DNA of 64,000 bases from JBGQOJ01 sp052119585 (lineage in GTDB: Bacteria; Pseudomonadota; Alphaproteobacteria; Rhodobacterales; Rhodobacteraceae): positions 1 to 64,000 of the forward strand of contig NZ_JBGQOJ010000015.1 in the NCBI RefSeq assembly GCF_052119585.1, read 5' to 3'. The translations under genes and the position numbers were made by a program. Positions 50,733 through 59,489 of the stretch are shown here, one piece after another. Numbering within the stretch: position 1 is the stretch's first letter; each line of letters begins with the position of its first letter. The notes beneath the pieces were generated by a model. It was not told the origin of the DNA. It saw only the letters and a list, made by a program, of their open reading frames with translations, and ran no database searches.

Positions 50733-51797
50733 CTACTGGCTGAACGACTTCAGATAGGCGATGACCGCGGTGCGATCCTCTGCTTTCTTCAGGCCGGCAA
50801 ACGACATTTTGGTTTTCTCGACATAGCCCTTGGGGTTTTCCAGAAACGCCGCCAGAGATGCCTCGTCCCAGACCAATCCGCCGGCACCCATTTCGGACAG
50901 GGTGTTCGAATACTTGAACCCCTCGGCCTGCGCTGCGGCGTGTCCGACAATGCCGTTCAATGCAGGTCCGACGCGGTTCTTGGCGCCTTCGCCAACCTGA
51001 TGGCAGGCCTTGCATTTCTTGAACACGTTTTCGCCTTCGGCGACAAGCGCGGGATCAAGTGTTGCGACCTCTGCCGGAGTGTCAGCCGGTGCTTCAACTG
51101 CGGGGGCCGCCTCAGCAGGGGCCGCTTCTGTCGTCACAACCTCTGTTGCTGCCCCTTCGGCCGCGTTCGCCGCTGTTTCCTCGGGCGTTACATCGACCAC
51201 TTCGGCACGGGCAGTGATTTCAACCGTGTCCTTGCAGTTTTCCATGCAGGCCTCGCCGCTGAACAATGCGGTCTCGACCTCGGCCCGGTCATCCATGTAA
51301 AAGGCGTCCGCATTCGGCATCTGAACGGCGGTAAAGTTGTCGCTGCTGAGCTCGAAGTCGTCCTCGACGATGTCGTTGAGATACAACAGATATGCGGTGA
51401 TCGCGTAAACCTGATCCGGTTCCAGCGACTGCGCGTTGCCGAACGGCATGGCGCGGTGAACGTAGTCGAACACGGTCGACAGATAGGGCCAATACGACCC
51501 GATCGTCTTGTTCGGGCGGTCGCGTTTCAACGAGCCCTGCCCGCCCGCCAGAACCGGCCAGCGGTCAACCGCCTCGCCGAATTCGCCATGGCAAACGGCG
51601 CAGTTTTCAGAAAAGATCACTTCGCCATCCGCGACGTTGCCACGCCCTTCGGGCAGGCCCTGCCCATCGGGGCGCACGTCGATGTTCCATGCTGCGACTT
51701 CCTCTGGCAGGGCGTCGCGGCCCAAGCCCAGAGGGGCCGCATAAAGCGGCGATGACATCAATGTTGCGGCGATTGCTGCCTTAAGAAATTTCGACAT
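50733..51797 (-). CDS. soxD: diheme cytochrome c SoxD
   Basis: 354 residues with signal peptide (AAIAATLMSSPLYA). Two c-haem sites: CAVCH near residue 67 and CKACH near residue 265, joined by an Ala/Glu/Pro-rich linker (AAPAEAAPAVEAPADTPAE). The length and two-domain plan fit SoxD, the electron-accepting partner of SoxC in sulfane dehydrogenase. The start overlaps the soxC end by 17 bases. Confidence 0.93.
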   Translation of the reverse strand: MSKFLKAAIAATLMSSPLYAAPLGLGRDALPEEVAAWNIDVRPDGQGLPEGRGNVADGEVIFSENCAVCHGEFGEAVDRWPVLAGGQGSLKRDRPNKTIGSYWPYLSTVFDYVHRAMPFGNAQSLEPDQVYAITAYLLYLNDIVEDDFELSSDNFTAVQMPNADAFYMDDRAEVETALFSGEACMENCKDTVEITARAEVVDVTPEETAANAAEGAATEVVTTEAAPAEAAPAVEAPADTPAEVATLDPALVAEGENVFKKCKACHQVGEGAKNRVGPALNGIVGHAAAQAEGFKYSNTLSEMGAGGLVWDEASLAAFLENPKGYVEKTKMSFAGLKKAEDRTAVIAYLKSFSQ

Positions 51798-53046
51798 TTT
51801 CGGCCTCGCCTTTCTCGTTCACATACCAGGTCTGAATTCCGTTGTTGTGGTAGATGGAATTCAGGCCGCGGATCTTGCGCAGTTCGTTCTTGGTCGGCTG
51901 GACATAGCCGGTGCTGTCATGCGCACGGCTTTGCAGCAGCAACGCGCTGCCGTCCCAATCGAATTCAAAGTAGAAACGGTGCATCGACTTATCCAGACTT
52001 GGCCCGGATATCCGGGCCTCGTGCCAGTTCTTGCCGCCGTCGATCGTAACGTCCACACGCGGGATCGTGCCGTGACCGGACCATGCGACACCCGTCAAAA
52101 CGGTCGGGCCTTTGGTATGGGTGATCGGCGCTTGCGGGCTTGGGTTGGTGATGACCGATTTCGCATCCATCGCCCAGGTGAACTTGCGCGCGCGGCCATC
52201 GGGCATCAGATCGGTATATTTGCTGGTTTCCTCGCGCTGTTCCCATGGCTGATCGCCAACCTCGAAGCGGCGCAACCACTTGATCCACATGTTGCCTTCC
52301 CAACCGGGGACAACCAGACGCAGCGGATAACCTTGTTCAGGGCGCAGGGCCTCGCCGTTCATCTTGAACGCGACAAGGCAATCGTCGAGCGCCTTTTCCA
52401 TCGGGATGGAGCGGGTCATGCCAGAGGCATCGGCCCCTTCGGCCAACAACCATGTGCCTGCGGGTTTCACGCCCGCCTCTTCCAGCAGCAGCCGCAAGGG
52501 CACGCCGGTATACATCACGTTGTGGATCATGCCGTGGGTGAACTGACAGCCGTTCAACTGCGCGCCGCGCCATTCCATGCCAGAGTTCGCAGCACATTCC
52601 AGGAAATAGACGTGATTTTCACGCGGGAACCGCATCAGGTCTTCCATAGTAAAGACCAGTTCACGGTCAACCAGACCGTTGATCATCAACCGGTGTTTGG
52701 CCGGGTCCACCGCAGCAACACCACCGTGGTGACGCTCAAAGCACAGACCGTTCGGGGTGATGATCCCGTCCATTTCATGCAGCGGCGTAAAGTTGATGGA
52801 AGAGATCGGATCAGCCGTCAGCCACGGCACCGTGCGGCGCTTTACGTTGGCCTCAAAGGGGCTGGGCATGCCATAGGGCGCGGCATCGACGCCTTCGCCC
52901 AGCTGCTGCATCCACGGCTGCAATTCAGTGATCGCGGGATCACCGGCGGCACGCGCCACGCCCGCCGTGGCGATCGCGCCACCAGCGGCCAGACCGGCCC
53001 TGATAAATCCGCGACGCGATGTCTTGATACCTGAGGTGTCCACCAT
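51781..53046 (-). CDS. soxC: sulfane dehydrogenase molybdopterin subunit SoxC
   Basis: 421 residues from ATG 53044-53046 with a very strong AGGAGGAGGAGG upstream. Twin-arginine signal SRRGFIRAGLAAGGA. Sulfite-oxidase-type Mo domain: HHGGVA, FLECAANSGMEW with the Mo-ligand Cys, LRLVVPGWEGNMWIKWL, and a C-terminal dimerisation domain. It oxidises the sulfane sulfur on SoxY with SoxD. An ATTC-N8-GAAT palindrome lies just upstream, inside the operon. Confidence 0.95.
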   Translation of the reverse strand: MVDTSGIKTSRRGFIRAGLAAGGAIATAGVARAAGDPAITELQPWMQQLGEGVDAAPYGMPSPFEANVKRRTVPWLTADPISSINFTPLHEMDGIITPNGLCFERHHGGVAAVDPAKHRLMINGLVDRELVFTMEDLMRFPRENHVYFLECAANSGMEWRGAQLNGCQFTHGMIHNVMYTGVPLRLLLEEAGVKPAGTWLLAEGADASGMTRSIPMEKALDDCLVAFKMNGEALRPEQGYPLRLVVPGWEGNMWIKWLRRFEVGDQPWEQREETSKYTDLMPDGRARKFTWAMDAKSVITNPSPQAPITHTKGPTVLTGVAWSGHGTIPRVDVTIDGGKNWHEARISGPSLDKSMHRFYFEFDWDGSALLLQSRAHDSTGYVQPTKNELRKIRGLNSIYHNNGIQTWYVNEKGEAENVEIS

Positions 53047-53082
53047 GGCCTCCTCCTCCTTTTTGAAGTTGGCTTCAGTTAT

Positions 53083-53098
53083 ATTCAAGATTGTGAAT
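53083..53098. promoter_or_regulatory. ATTC-N8-GAAT palindrome upstream of soxC
   Basis: ATTC (53083-53086), eight bases, GAAT (53095-53098), in the 69-base gap between soxB and soxC. This form is the operator I recall for the persulfide-sensing repressor SqrR. Function here is inferred. Confidence 0.6.
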
Positions 53099-53115
53099 TT
53101 GTCTAGCCCGAAGTC

Positions 53116-54807
53116 TTATGCCCCGCTGACTTTCACAGATGTATTCGGGTCGATCTGGATCGTCCCTTTGCGTTTGATATAGGTCTCGACCACGTCCCAG
53201 ATCGCCGGGCCTTCTGTGCCTTCGTTCACAGAGGCCCAGCCGGACACGACATAGGTTTTGGCGGGGTCAACCGCCTCGCCGGTTTTCAGAACGGTCATAT
53301 TGGTGATCCGGTCGCCCTGCGGTTTCGACACGTCGATGTGGTAACCCATGCCGCCGACGCGAACCATGTCGCCGCCCTGCTGGTAATAGGGGTCGGGGTT
53401 GAACAGGTTGTCGGCAACGTCCTCTAGGATCACATGCAGCGTTTCGCCGGTCATTTCAGAGCGGTAGGCGGCCGGATAGGACATGCCCGTGGCGTTGAAC
53501 AGATCCTCGCGGGTGATGTCCTGACCGGGAAGCAGGGACGGCCCCCAACGGAAGCCGGGCGACAGGGCGATATCGGCTTCGCGCTCTTCGATCAGGGCGT
53601 TGCAGATCAGGTCATCCCATGTGCCGTTGAAATTGCCGCGGCGATACAGCAGGCTGTCGGTTGTGCCCAGCACCTCGTCCAGCTGCGTCTGATAGGGCGC
53701 GCGTTCCGCGTCGATCAGCGCCGCCATGTCCTTGTCGGGTTCGATCACATCCGAGAAGATCGGGATCAGCTTGTGCTTGAACCCCATCAGCATCCCGTCG
53801 CGCACGTCCAGATCAAGGCGCGTGATGAATTTTCCGTTAGAGCCGGACGCGATCAGCAGCGTCTTGCCCACCATCACGGGTTCGGGCAGCGCGTCATGGG
53901 TATGGCCGGTCAGGATCACGTCGATCCCCTCGACCTGCGCTGCCATCTTGCGGTCCACATCAAAGCCGTTGTGCGACAGTAGAACGACCAGATCGGCGCC
54001 CGCATCGCGGACCTCTTGCACGACCTCGCGCATCCGCTCTTCGCGGACGCCAAAGGACAGGCCGGGGAACATCCAGCCGGGGTTGGCGATCGGCATATAG
54101 GGGAAGGCCTGACCGATCACGGCAATATTCGCGCCGCCGCGCTCGAACATCTTGTAGGGGTCGTAGGCGGGTTCGTCCCATTCGGTGTCAAAGATGTTGG
54201 CGCCAAGAAAGGGGAAGTCCAGCGTATCGACAATTTCGGTGACGCGGTCGATGCCAAGGGTGAATTCCCAATGGCTGGTCATCGCGTCGGGCTTCAGCGC
54301 GTTCATGGCGTTGACCATGTCCTGACCATTGGTCATCTGCGCGGTATAAGACCCCTGCCACGTATCGCCGCCATCCAGCAACAGCGCGTCGGGGCGTTCG
54401 GCGCGGATCGCGTTGACAACCGTCGCCACACGGTCAAGCCCGCCCATCTTGCCATAGGTTTTGGCAAGGGCGGTAAAGTCCAGATAGCTAAGCGCATAGG
54501 CTTCGGGGGTGCCCGGTGTCAGGTTGAACAGTTTCAGGAAATCGGCGCCCGTGACATGCGGTGGCAAGCCGTTGACGGCCCCGACGCCAAGGTTGATTTC
54601 GGGCTCGCGGAAGAACACCGGCTTCAACTGGGCATGGATGTCGGTGATGTGGATCAGCGTCACATTGCCCATCGTGTCGAACTGCAACAGCTGTTCCTGC
54701 GTCAGGGCCTGTTGCGCCGCCAGACGCGACCAGTTCCCTACGCCAGATGCGCCGTAAACTGCGCTGGCGGCGACGGTGGCTTGCAGAAAATCGCGACGTG
54801 AGATCAT
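53116..54807 (-). CDS. soxB: thiosulfohydrolase SoxB
   Basis: 563 residues from ATG 54805-54807 (AAGGAG upstream). The longer frame to 54918 is not SoxB-like. Tat signal SRRDFLQATVAASA. 5'-nucleotidase-like metallophosphoesterase core: ITDIHAQLKP, DGGDTWQGSYTA, SHWEFTLG, LLSHNGFDVD, LTGHTHDALP. Its dimanganese site hydrolyses the sulfonate from SoxY-bound thiosulfate, releasing sulfate. It is between soxA and soxC. Confidence 0.96.
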   Translation of the reverse strand: MISRRDFLQATVAASAVYGASGVGNWSRLAAQQALTQEQLLQFDTMGNVTLIHITDIHAQLKPVFFREPEINLGVGAVNGLPPHVTGADFLKLFNLTPGTPEAYALSYLDFTALAKTYGKMGGLDRVATVVNAIRAERPDALLLDGGDTWQGSYTAQMTNGQDMVNAMNALKPDAMTSHWEFTLGIDRVTEIVDTLDFPFLGANIFDTEWDEPAYDPYKMFERGGANIAVIGQAFPYMPIANPGWMFPGLSFGVREERMREVVQEVRDAGADLVVLLSHNGFDVDRKMAAQVEGIDVILTGHTHDALPEPVMVGKTLLIASGSNGKFITRLDLDVRDGMLMGFKHKLIPIFSDVIEPDKDMAALIDAERAPYQTQLDEVLGTTDSLLYRRGNFNGTWDDLICNALIEEREADIALSPGFRWGPSLLPGQDITREDLFNATGMSYPAAYRSEMTGETLHVILEDVADNLFNPDPYYQQGGDMVRVGGMGYHIDVSKPQGDRITNMTVLKTGEAVDPAKTYVVSGWASVNEGTEGPAIWDVVETYIKRKGTIQIDPNTSVKVSGA

Positions 54808-54936
54808 GTGACCCGCTCCTTGGGACTTGGGAATAGAGTATCGTTCGAAGCCCAATATAGGCTTCGTCGGTGTGTCATCGGTAAATGGACTAACGAATAG
54901 GGGGGTCGCGCCCCGCAAGGGACGCGACAGATCGTT

Positions 54937-55791
54937 TTAGTTGCGAACCGTTGGCCCCTCGACCGACAAACCGTTGCCGCGTGACGCGACATACAGTTCA
55001 AGCGCCAGAAACTCTGGCGAGCCTTCTTTGAAGGTCTCTGCGCGCGTGTCGCGGATACAGCCCTTGAAACGGTTGTGGGCCGAATTCAGCTGGGCGTTTT
55101 TCAGACGATATGCCGGAAAGCCGTTGATCTGGCCCTGGGACAGGTGATCTGCGCGGATCATGTTGCCGTAGTTTTGTTCGTGGCAATTCGCGCAGGACAG
55201 TTCCAGCTGGCCAAAGCGGGTGTAATACATCTCTTTGCCCTGCTCGTAGAACGGAGCAGCCGGACCGTCGATGGCAACATTCATCGGCAAGCCACGCGAC
55301 ACAGACGAGATCAGCGCGGTCATGTTGACCATGGGTTTGTCGTTCCAGCCCCATGCCTCGGCACCCATGCGTTCGGTCCGGCATTCGTTGATGTAGTTTT
55401 CCATCGCCATCAACTTGCCGTCAGCATTGACCTTCGGCATCGTGGCGCGAACGCCTTTCATGCTTTCGGGGCCTTCGTGACAATTGGCGCACGACTTTCC
55501 TTCGGTGCCATCGGCCGTGTTCCAGACATCGATCGCCTGCTCCACAAACAACATACCGGGGTTATCGAAGTCATCCAACTGCATCGCGCGTGTTTCGTCG
55601 CCGCGAAACAGCCAGCCGGAATAGATTTCCTTCAGTCCCTCGGCATGGGCGGGCGCGGTGGTCTTGGTGACCATCTCGATCTCACCGTTGACGATCAAAG
55701 TATCCTCGACCGGATCGGCAGAGGCCGCACCAAACGAAAGTGCGGCAACTGCGACCGAAGCAAGGGCCATTCTAAGCGACGTGGTTTTCAT
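54937..55791 (-). CDS. soxA: diheme cytochrome c SoxA
   Basis: 284 residues from ATG 55789-55791 (AGGGAGG upstream), with signal peptide ending ASA. Two CANCH haem sites. The active-site Cys (KGCIRD) coordinates haem as a persulfide. With SoxX it attaches thiosulfate oxidatively to SoxY. It retains both haems, like the Paracoccus type. Confidence 0.96.
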   Translation of the reverse strand: MKTTSLRMALASVAVAALSFGAASADPVEDTLIVNGEIEMVTKTTAPAHAEGLKEIYSGWLFRGDETRAMQLDDFDNPGMLFVEQAIDVWNTADGTEGKSCANCHEGPESMKGVRATMPKVNADGKLMAMENYINECRTERMGAEAWGWNDKPMVNMTALISSVSRGLPMNVAIDGPAAPFYEQGKEMYYTRFGQLELSCANCHEQNYGNMIRADHLSQGQINGFPAYRLKNAQLNSAHNRFKGCIRDTRAETFKEGSPEFLALELYVASRGNGLSVEGPTVRN

Positions 55792-55821
55792 GTTTGTCCT
55801 CCCTGACATGGACCAGTCGCC

Positions 55822-56151
55822 TTAGGCGATGGTGATCGACTGCGTGTCCTCGTAGACGGAACCGTCGTCGTCATACCAGGTGAACTTGAAATCACCGGCT
55901 TCCGGGACAGTCGCCTCGAACTCGAAATACGGGTTGGTCGAAATCGCGGGCTCAAGGGTGACGTCGACGACGTTCTGGCCGTTGAAATCACAGGTGAAGC
56001 GATTGATGATCGACCGCGGGACCAGATTGCCGTCGCTGCCTTTGCGCTGGCCCGATTCCATCGGGTGGCTGATCAGGGTTTTGATCGTGATCGCGGAACC
56101 GGCTGCTGCCGATTTCGGGACTTTGACGCGGGGTTTTACGTTACTTGCCAT
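55822..56151 (-). CDS. soxZ: sulfur carrier partner SoxZ
   Basis: 109 residues, no signal peptide, exported with SoxY. Immunoglobulin-like beta protein: ISHPMESGQRK, FTCDFNGQNV, NPYFEFEATVPEAGDFKFTWYDDDG (quoted by NPYFEF and FTWYDDDG). It forms the SoxYZ scaffold carrying sulfur intermediates. Confidence 0.96.
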   Translation of the reverse strand: MASNVKPRVKVPKSAAAGSAITIKTLISHPMESGQRKGSDGNLVPRSIINRFTCDFNGQNVVDVTLEPAISTNPYFEFEATVPEAGDFKFTWYDDDGSVYEDTQSITIA

Positions 56152-56168
56152 TTTTCAAGCTCCTCTAC

Positions 56169-56585
56169 TCAGCCGCCGCAGCCGCCGATGGTGACTTTGA
56201 CTGTGTTCGACGCCTGAACAAAGCTGCCATCAGGCATCTTTGCGATTGCGACCACGTCCTGGGTTCCGGCCAGACGCATACGCGTCGAGGCGGCCTGGGA
56301 TGCGGCCAGAGGGCCGAAGTGGATTGTTGCGACTGCTGGCGTCGGATTGCCGGTTGCCAGAATCAGGATCGATTCCGCACCAGGCGCGCTGACCGTCACG
56401 GGCACGGTGTTGCCGTTTTCCGCGATTTCAGGCGTCGTCAGCGTGATCCCGTCCGCACCGACAGCCGCGCCACCTGTGAAGGCCGCGATGGCCTCTTCGG
56501 CAGCGGCCGAGGCGCGGAATGGCAGGATCGCGGCCACGAACGCGCCGGCGCCAAGTGCCAGGGCATTGCGTCTCGTCAATTCCAT
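56169..56585 (-). CDS. soxY: sulfur carrier protein SoxY
   Basis: 138 residues with Tat signal (TRRNALALGAGAF) and the mobile C-terminal swinging arm ending GGCGG, whose Cys carries the sulfur intermediate. The beta domain (LTTPEIAENGNTVPVTV) is typical. It is translated just before soxZ. Confidence 0.97.
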   Translation of the reverse strand: MELTRRNALALGAGAFVAAILPFRASAAAEEAIAAFTGGAAVGADGITLTTPEIAENGNTVPVTVSAPGAESILILATGNPTPAVATIHFGPLAASQAASTRMRLAGTQDVVAIAKMPDGSFVQASNTVKVTIGGCGG

Positions 56586-56620
56586 AAGATGTCTCCTTTA
56601 TTCATCTGTGACCCGAAGGT

Positions 56621-57094
56621 TCACTCTTTCAGGGTCAAAAGGTATGCGACCACGTCTTCGATCTGCTGACCCGCCAGAATCGGTGGCAGATCCGCGGGGG
56701 CCGCTTTACCTGTGTAGTCGTCGCCGGGGCGGATGAAGTTGGTGGTTTTGTAGAAAGAGGGCATAACCGTTCCGTCGAACATCATTTTCGCGTTGGATAC
56801 GATGCCGCGCAGCTGCGCTTCTGTCCAACGATCAGCCGCGCCATCAAGTGTTGGCCCGACGTTGCCCTGAAACGCCACGTCAGGCATATCAGAGACCATG
56901 TGGCACGCCACACAGTTTCCCATAGCCCGCGATCCCATGACCTTGCGGCCTTGGGCGGCGTCCCCGGGTGTTCCGGTCAGTGACACCTCTACCGCGCCAT
57001 CCGTAAAGATCACGCTGGTGGGCGCGACATCTGCTGCATAGCTGGCGGTCGTTGCCGCAGCGATTACAGCCATGCCTAGCAAAGCACGCTTCAT
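56621..57094 (-). CDS. soxX: monoheme cytochrome c SoxX
   Basis: 157 residues from ATG 57092-57094 (GGGAGG upstream). An extension to 57157 is not signal-like. Signal peptide, haem site CVACH, Met ligand region NAKMMFDGTVMPSFY, and C-terminal LAGQQIEDVVAYLLTL. It pairs with SoxA. The 116-base gap to soxW is AT-rich and may hold the main promoter of soxXYZAB. Confidence 0.95.
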   Translation of the reverse strand: MKRALLGMAVIAAATTASYAADVAPTSVIFTDGAVEVSLTGTPGDAAQGRKVMGSRAMGNCVACHMVSDMPDVAFQGNVGPTLDGAADRWTEAQLRGIVSNAKMMFDGTVMPSFYKTTNFIRPGDDYTGKAAPADLPPILAGQQIEDVVAYLLTLKE

Positions 57095-57210
57095 CGAGTT
57101 TCCTCCCATTCGATTCAGTCCTTCGTACCGAAGCCTAGTCCAAGCATACCGAGGCATGCAATGATAAATATCAATTCCTGAATATATTGTCGGGATTCAT
57201 GCCGCCAGCA

Positions 57211-57774
57211 TCATCCCCCCTGCTCCAGAATTTTACGCGCGTGATATTTCTGGAAATGCTCGTCGCCGTCGTAGCCTTTTTCCAGCACCCAGTTCAGCAG
57301 GTTGATGGTCGTCCCCTTGCCGAAGGCGCCGGGCATGGACACAACTGCGGCCTCGCTTGCGCGTTTGTCGGAGGTGGCTGTTTCGGGCATGAACATGAGT
57401 GTGGGCGTGAACACCACACCCCACCGCGCCGCCATGTCCTTCTCGGGCAATACTGTGCCATCAAAGTCGGTAACCTCTTCGTCTCCAAACAGATTCATCT
57501 GAACCACAAAGTATTTGTCGCGCAGCAGGGCTTCGATTTCAGGCACCACGAACACCTCTTCGTGCATCTTTTTGCAGTAGATGCAGCCGCGCTGTTCCCA
57601 GATGACAACCATCCGTTTGCCCTCTGCGTTCGCCTCGGACAGATCTTCTGTCATGTCCTTGAATGTGGTGTGCAGCCAGTCGGGTTTGTGCAGCCCGTCC
57701 TCGCCGATCTCGGACGCGAATACGGGGTTGGAAATGGCCAGAACAGCCGCTGTGATAAAGGCTAAAATACGCAT
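57211..57774 (-). CDS. soxW: periplasmic thioredoxin SoxW
   Basis: 187 residues, signal peptide ending VFA. Thioredoxin fold with active site CIYC in VVIWEQRGCIYCKKMHEEV, and cis-Pro loop VVFTPTLMFM. It receives electrons from SoxV and keeps SoxYZ reduced. It lies 16 bases after soxV. Confidence 0.92.
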   Translation of the reverse strand: MRILAFITAAVLAISNPVFASEIGEDGLHKPDWLHTTFKDMTEDLSEANAEGKRMVVIWEQRGCIYCKKMHEEVFVVPEIEALLRDKYFVVQMNLFGDEEVTDFDGTVLPEKDMAARWGVVFTPTLMFMPETATSDKRASEAAVVSMPGAFGKGTTINLLNWVLEKGYDGDEHFQKYHARKILEQGG

Positions 57775-57790
57775 GTCGAACCTCTTTTGG

Positions 57791-58528
57791 TTAGCCGATC
57801 TGCGAAAAGATCGGGAAATTCCGGATCATGAAATCCGCGATATAGCTTATAGAGTTGGTGGCGATCAGAATGGCAAAGGCAATCAGCATCAGGCCCATGG
57901 CCTTTTCGACATAGGGCATGATCCGGCGATTCCTTTGCATCCAGCGCAGGAAGGGCTTGGCAAACAGCGCCGCGATGATGAACGGTGCGGTCATTGCCAA
58001 CCCGTAGATGAACAACAGCAGCGCGCCGCGCCACAACTCTCCCATGCCGCTGGCCACCATCAGGATCGCGGCCAATGCCGGACCGACGCAGGGCGTCCAG
58101 CCAAAGCCAAAGGCAAGCCCCATGATATACGCGCCGATGATCGTCGTCGGCTCTGCCTTGGATTCGATCCGCGCCTCGCGGTACAGGAACGGAACCCTGA
58201 TCACGCCCAGAAAATGCAGGCCAAAGACGAAAAGCACCGCCGCCGCGACATAAGACAGTTCCGATTTCCACTCGCGGAAGGCGGACCCAAGGGCGGTGGC
58301 CCCCAGCCCCAGCAACACGAAGATCGACGTCACGCCCAGCGCAAAGAAGATCGCAGAGATCACCAAACGGCGCTGGACACCCTTTGATATATCCTCGTCT
58401 GCGCGCAGTTCCGACATTGATATACCGGCCATGTAGCATAGATAGAACGGCACCATCGGCAGGATGCAGGGCGACAGGAAGGACAAAAGCCCCGCAAGGG
58501 CCGCGCCCCCGAATGAAATTTCGAGCAT
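57791..58528 (-). CDS. soxV: CcdA-type membrane protein SoxV
   Basis: 245 residues from ATG 58526-58528 (GGGAGG upstream). Six or so membrane spans with the redox Cys in LSFLSPCILPMVPFYLCYMAGIS and in GFGWTPCVGPALAAI. It moves electrons from cytosolic thioredoxin to periplasmic SoxW (and perhaps SoxS). It is divergent from soxS. Confidence 0.93.
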   Translation of the reverse strand: MLEISFGGAALAGLLSFLSPCILPMVPFYLCYMAGISMSELRADEDISKGVQRRLVISAIFFALGVTSIFVLLGLGATALGSAFREWKSELSYVAAAVLFVFGLHFLGVIRVPFLYREARIESKAEPTTIIGAYIMGLAFGFGWTPCVGPALAAILMVASGMGELWRGALLLFIYGLAMTAPFIIAALFAKPFLRWMQRNRRIMPYVEKAMGLMLIAFAILIATNSISYIADFMIRNFPIFSQIG

Positions 58529-58563
58529 TTGTCCTCCCAGACTTGCGACACGCATCAAAACAT

Positions 58564-58586
58564 ATTACGTTTTTTAGATACGTAAT
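58564..58586. promoter_or_regulatory. palindrome in the soxV-soxS divergent promoter
   Basis: ATTACGT (58564-58570) and ACGTAAT (58580-58586) flank a T-rich 9-base centre. It lies between divergent sox operons and its right arm overlaps the first possible soxS start, so it is a good operator candidate. Confidence 0.55.
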
Positions 58587-58599
58587 GAAAGCCTCGTCA

Positions 58600-58986
58600 A
58601 TGACCATTTCATTCAAACGCCTATTACCGATGACCCTTGCAGCCGCCCTTTGTGCCGGCACCGACCTTGCAGAGGTCCGGCTGCTGATGGTCGAACAGGC
58701 GGGATGCGTCTGGTGCGCGCGCTGGAATACCGAAATCGGGCCGATTTATCCTAAAACCTCGGAAGGACGCATTGCGCCGCTGGAACGCGCCGATTTGCGC
58801 GGCCCCGATCTGAATCGCTACACCCTGACATCAAAGCCGTTCTTCACGCCGACCTTCATCCTGATCGACGACGACGTCGAAGTTGCGCGTCTGGAAGGTT
58901 ACGCAGGCGATGAGTTCTTCTGGAGCCTGATCGACGCGATGATTGCCAAACTGCCCCCTGAAAAACAAAAGGACCCCGGATCGTGA
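58600..58986 (+). CDS. soxS: thioredoxin-like protein SoxS
   Basis: 128 residues from ATG 58600. ATG 58585 is also possible but lies in the palindrome. Neither has a strong ribosome site. Signal peptide FKRLLPMTLAAALCAGTDLA, active site VEQAGCVWCARWN (CVWC), and cis-Pro loop FTPTFILID. It is a periplasmic thiol-disulfide protein thought to keep SoxY active. It overlaps the next gene by four bases. Confidence 0.87.
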   Translation: MTISFKRLLPMTLAAALCAGTDLAEVRLLMVEQAGCVWCARWNTEIGPIYPKTSEGRIAPLERADLRGPDLNRYTLTSKPFFTPTFILIDDDVEVARLEGYAGDEFFWSLIDAMIAKLPPEKQKDPGS

Positions 58987-59471
58987 AACATATTCTTGCC
59001 GCAGCCCTGTTGCTTGCCTCGCCCGTTCATGCGGACGACGACGCCTTTGTCACCTTTCAGGTTCTTAAACCCGAGATCGCCATCAAGGCCGCGATTGCCG
59101 CGATGGAAAACTGCCGCGACCAAGGGTATCAGGTGGGCGTCAGCGTCGTCGACCGTTTCGGCATCACGCAGGCCTATGTCCGTGATCGCTATGCCGGTCT
59201 GCACGTCGAGGAAACCGCCTATCGCAAGGCCTGGACCGCTGTCAGCTTCAGGGGCGACACGCTGGGCCTTGCCGAAACGACCGCGCCCGGAACGATGATG
59301 TCGGGCATCCGCAATCTCAGCACGCCGCTGGCCTTGGGGGGCGGCGTGCCTGTCGAATATGCGGGCAGCATCGTGGCGGGCATCGGCGTGTCGGGCGCGC
59401 CGGGCCCCGACCTTGACGACATCTGCGCCCGCGCAGGCATCGACGCCATTCAGGACGACATCGGGTTCTAG
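58983..59471 (+). CDS. secreted HbpS/GlcG-like (heme-degrading domain) protein
   Basis: 162 residues, start GTG overlapping the soxS stop (GTGA). Signal peptide LAAALLLASPVHA. The fold motif of GlcG/HbpS: AIAAMENCRDQGYQVGVSVVDRFG (quoted by QVGVSVVDRFG), YRKAWTAVSF, NLSTPLALGGGVPVEYAG, GIGVSGAPGPDLDDICA. HbpS binds haem or iron in other bacteria. Here it sits between soxS and the ArsR repressor, so a haem-linked or sensory role for the cytochrome-rich Sox system is possible but unproven. Confidence 0.82.
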   Translation: MKHILAAALLLASPVHADDDAFVTFQVLKPEIAIKAAIAAMENCRDQGYQVGVSVVDRFGITQAYVRDRYAGLHVEETAYRKAWTAVSFRGDTLGLAETTAPGTMMSGIRNLSTPLALGGGVPVEYAGSIVAGIGVSGAPGPDLDDICARAGIDAIQDDIGF

Positions 59472-59489
59472 CTTTGGTATAGGAAGGTT

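Noticed and set aside
57095..57210. ATTC-N8-GAAT operator upstream of soxX
   Set aside because: The AT-rich gap has only ATAT-N8-GAAT, a half match, so no site is claimed.
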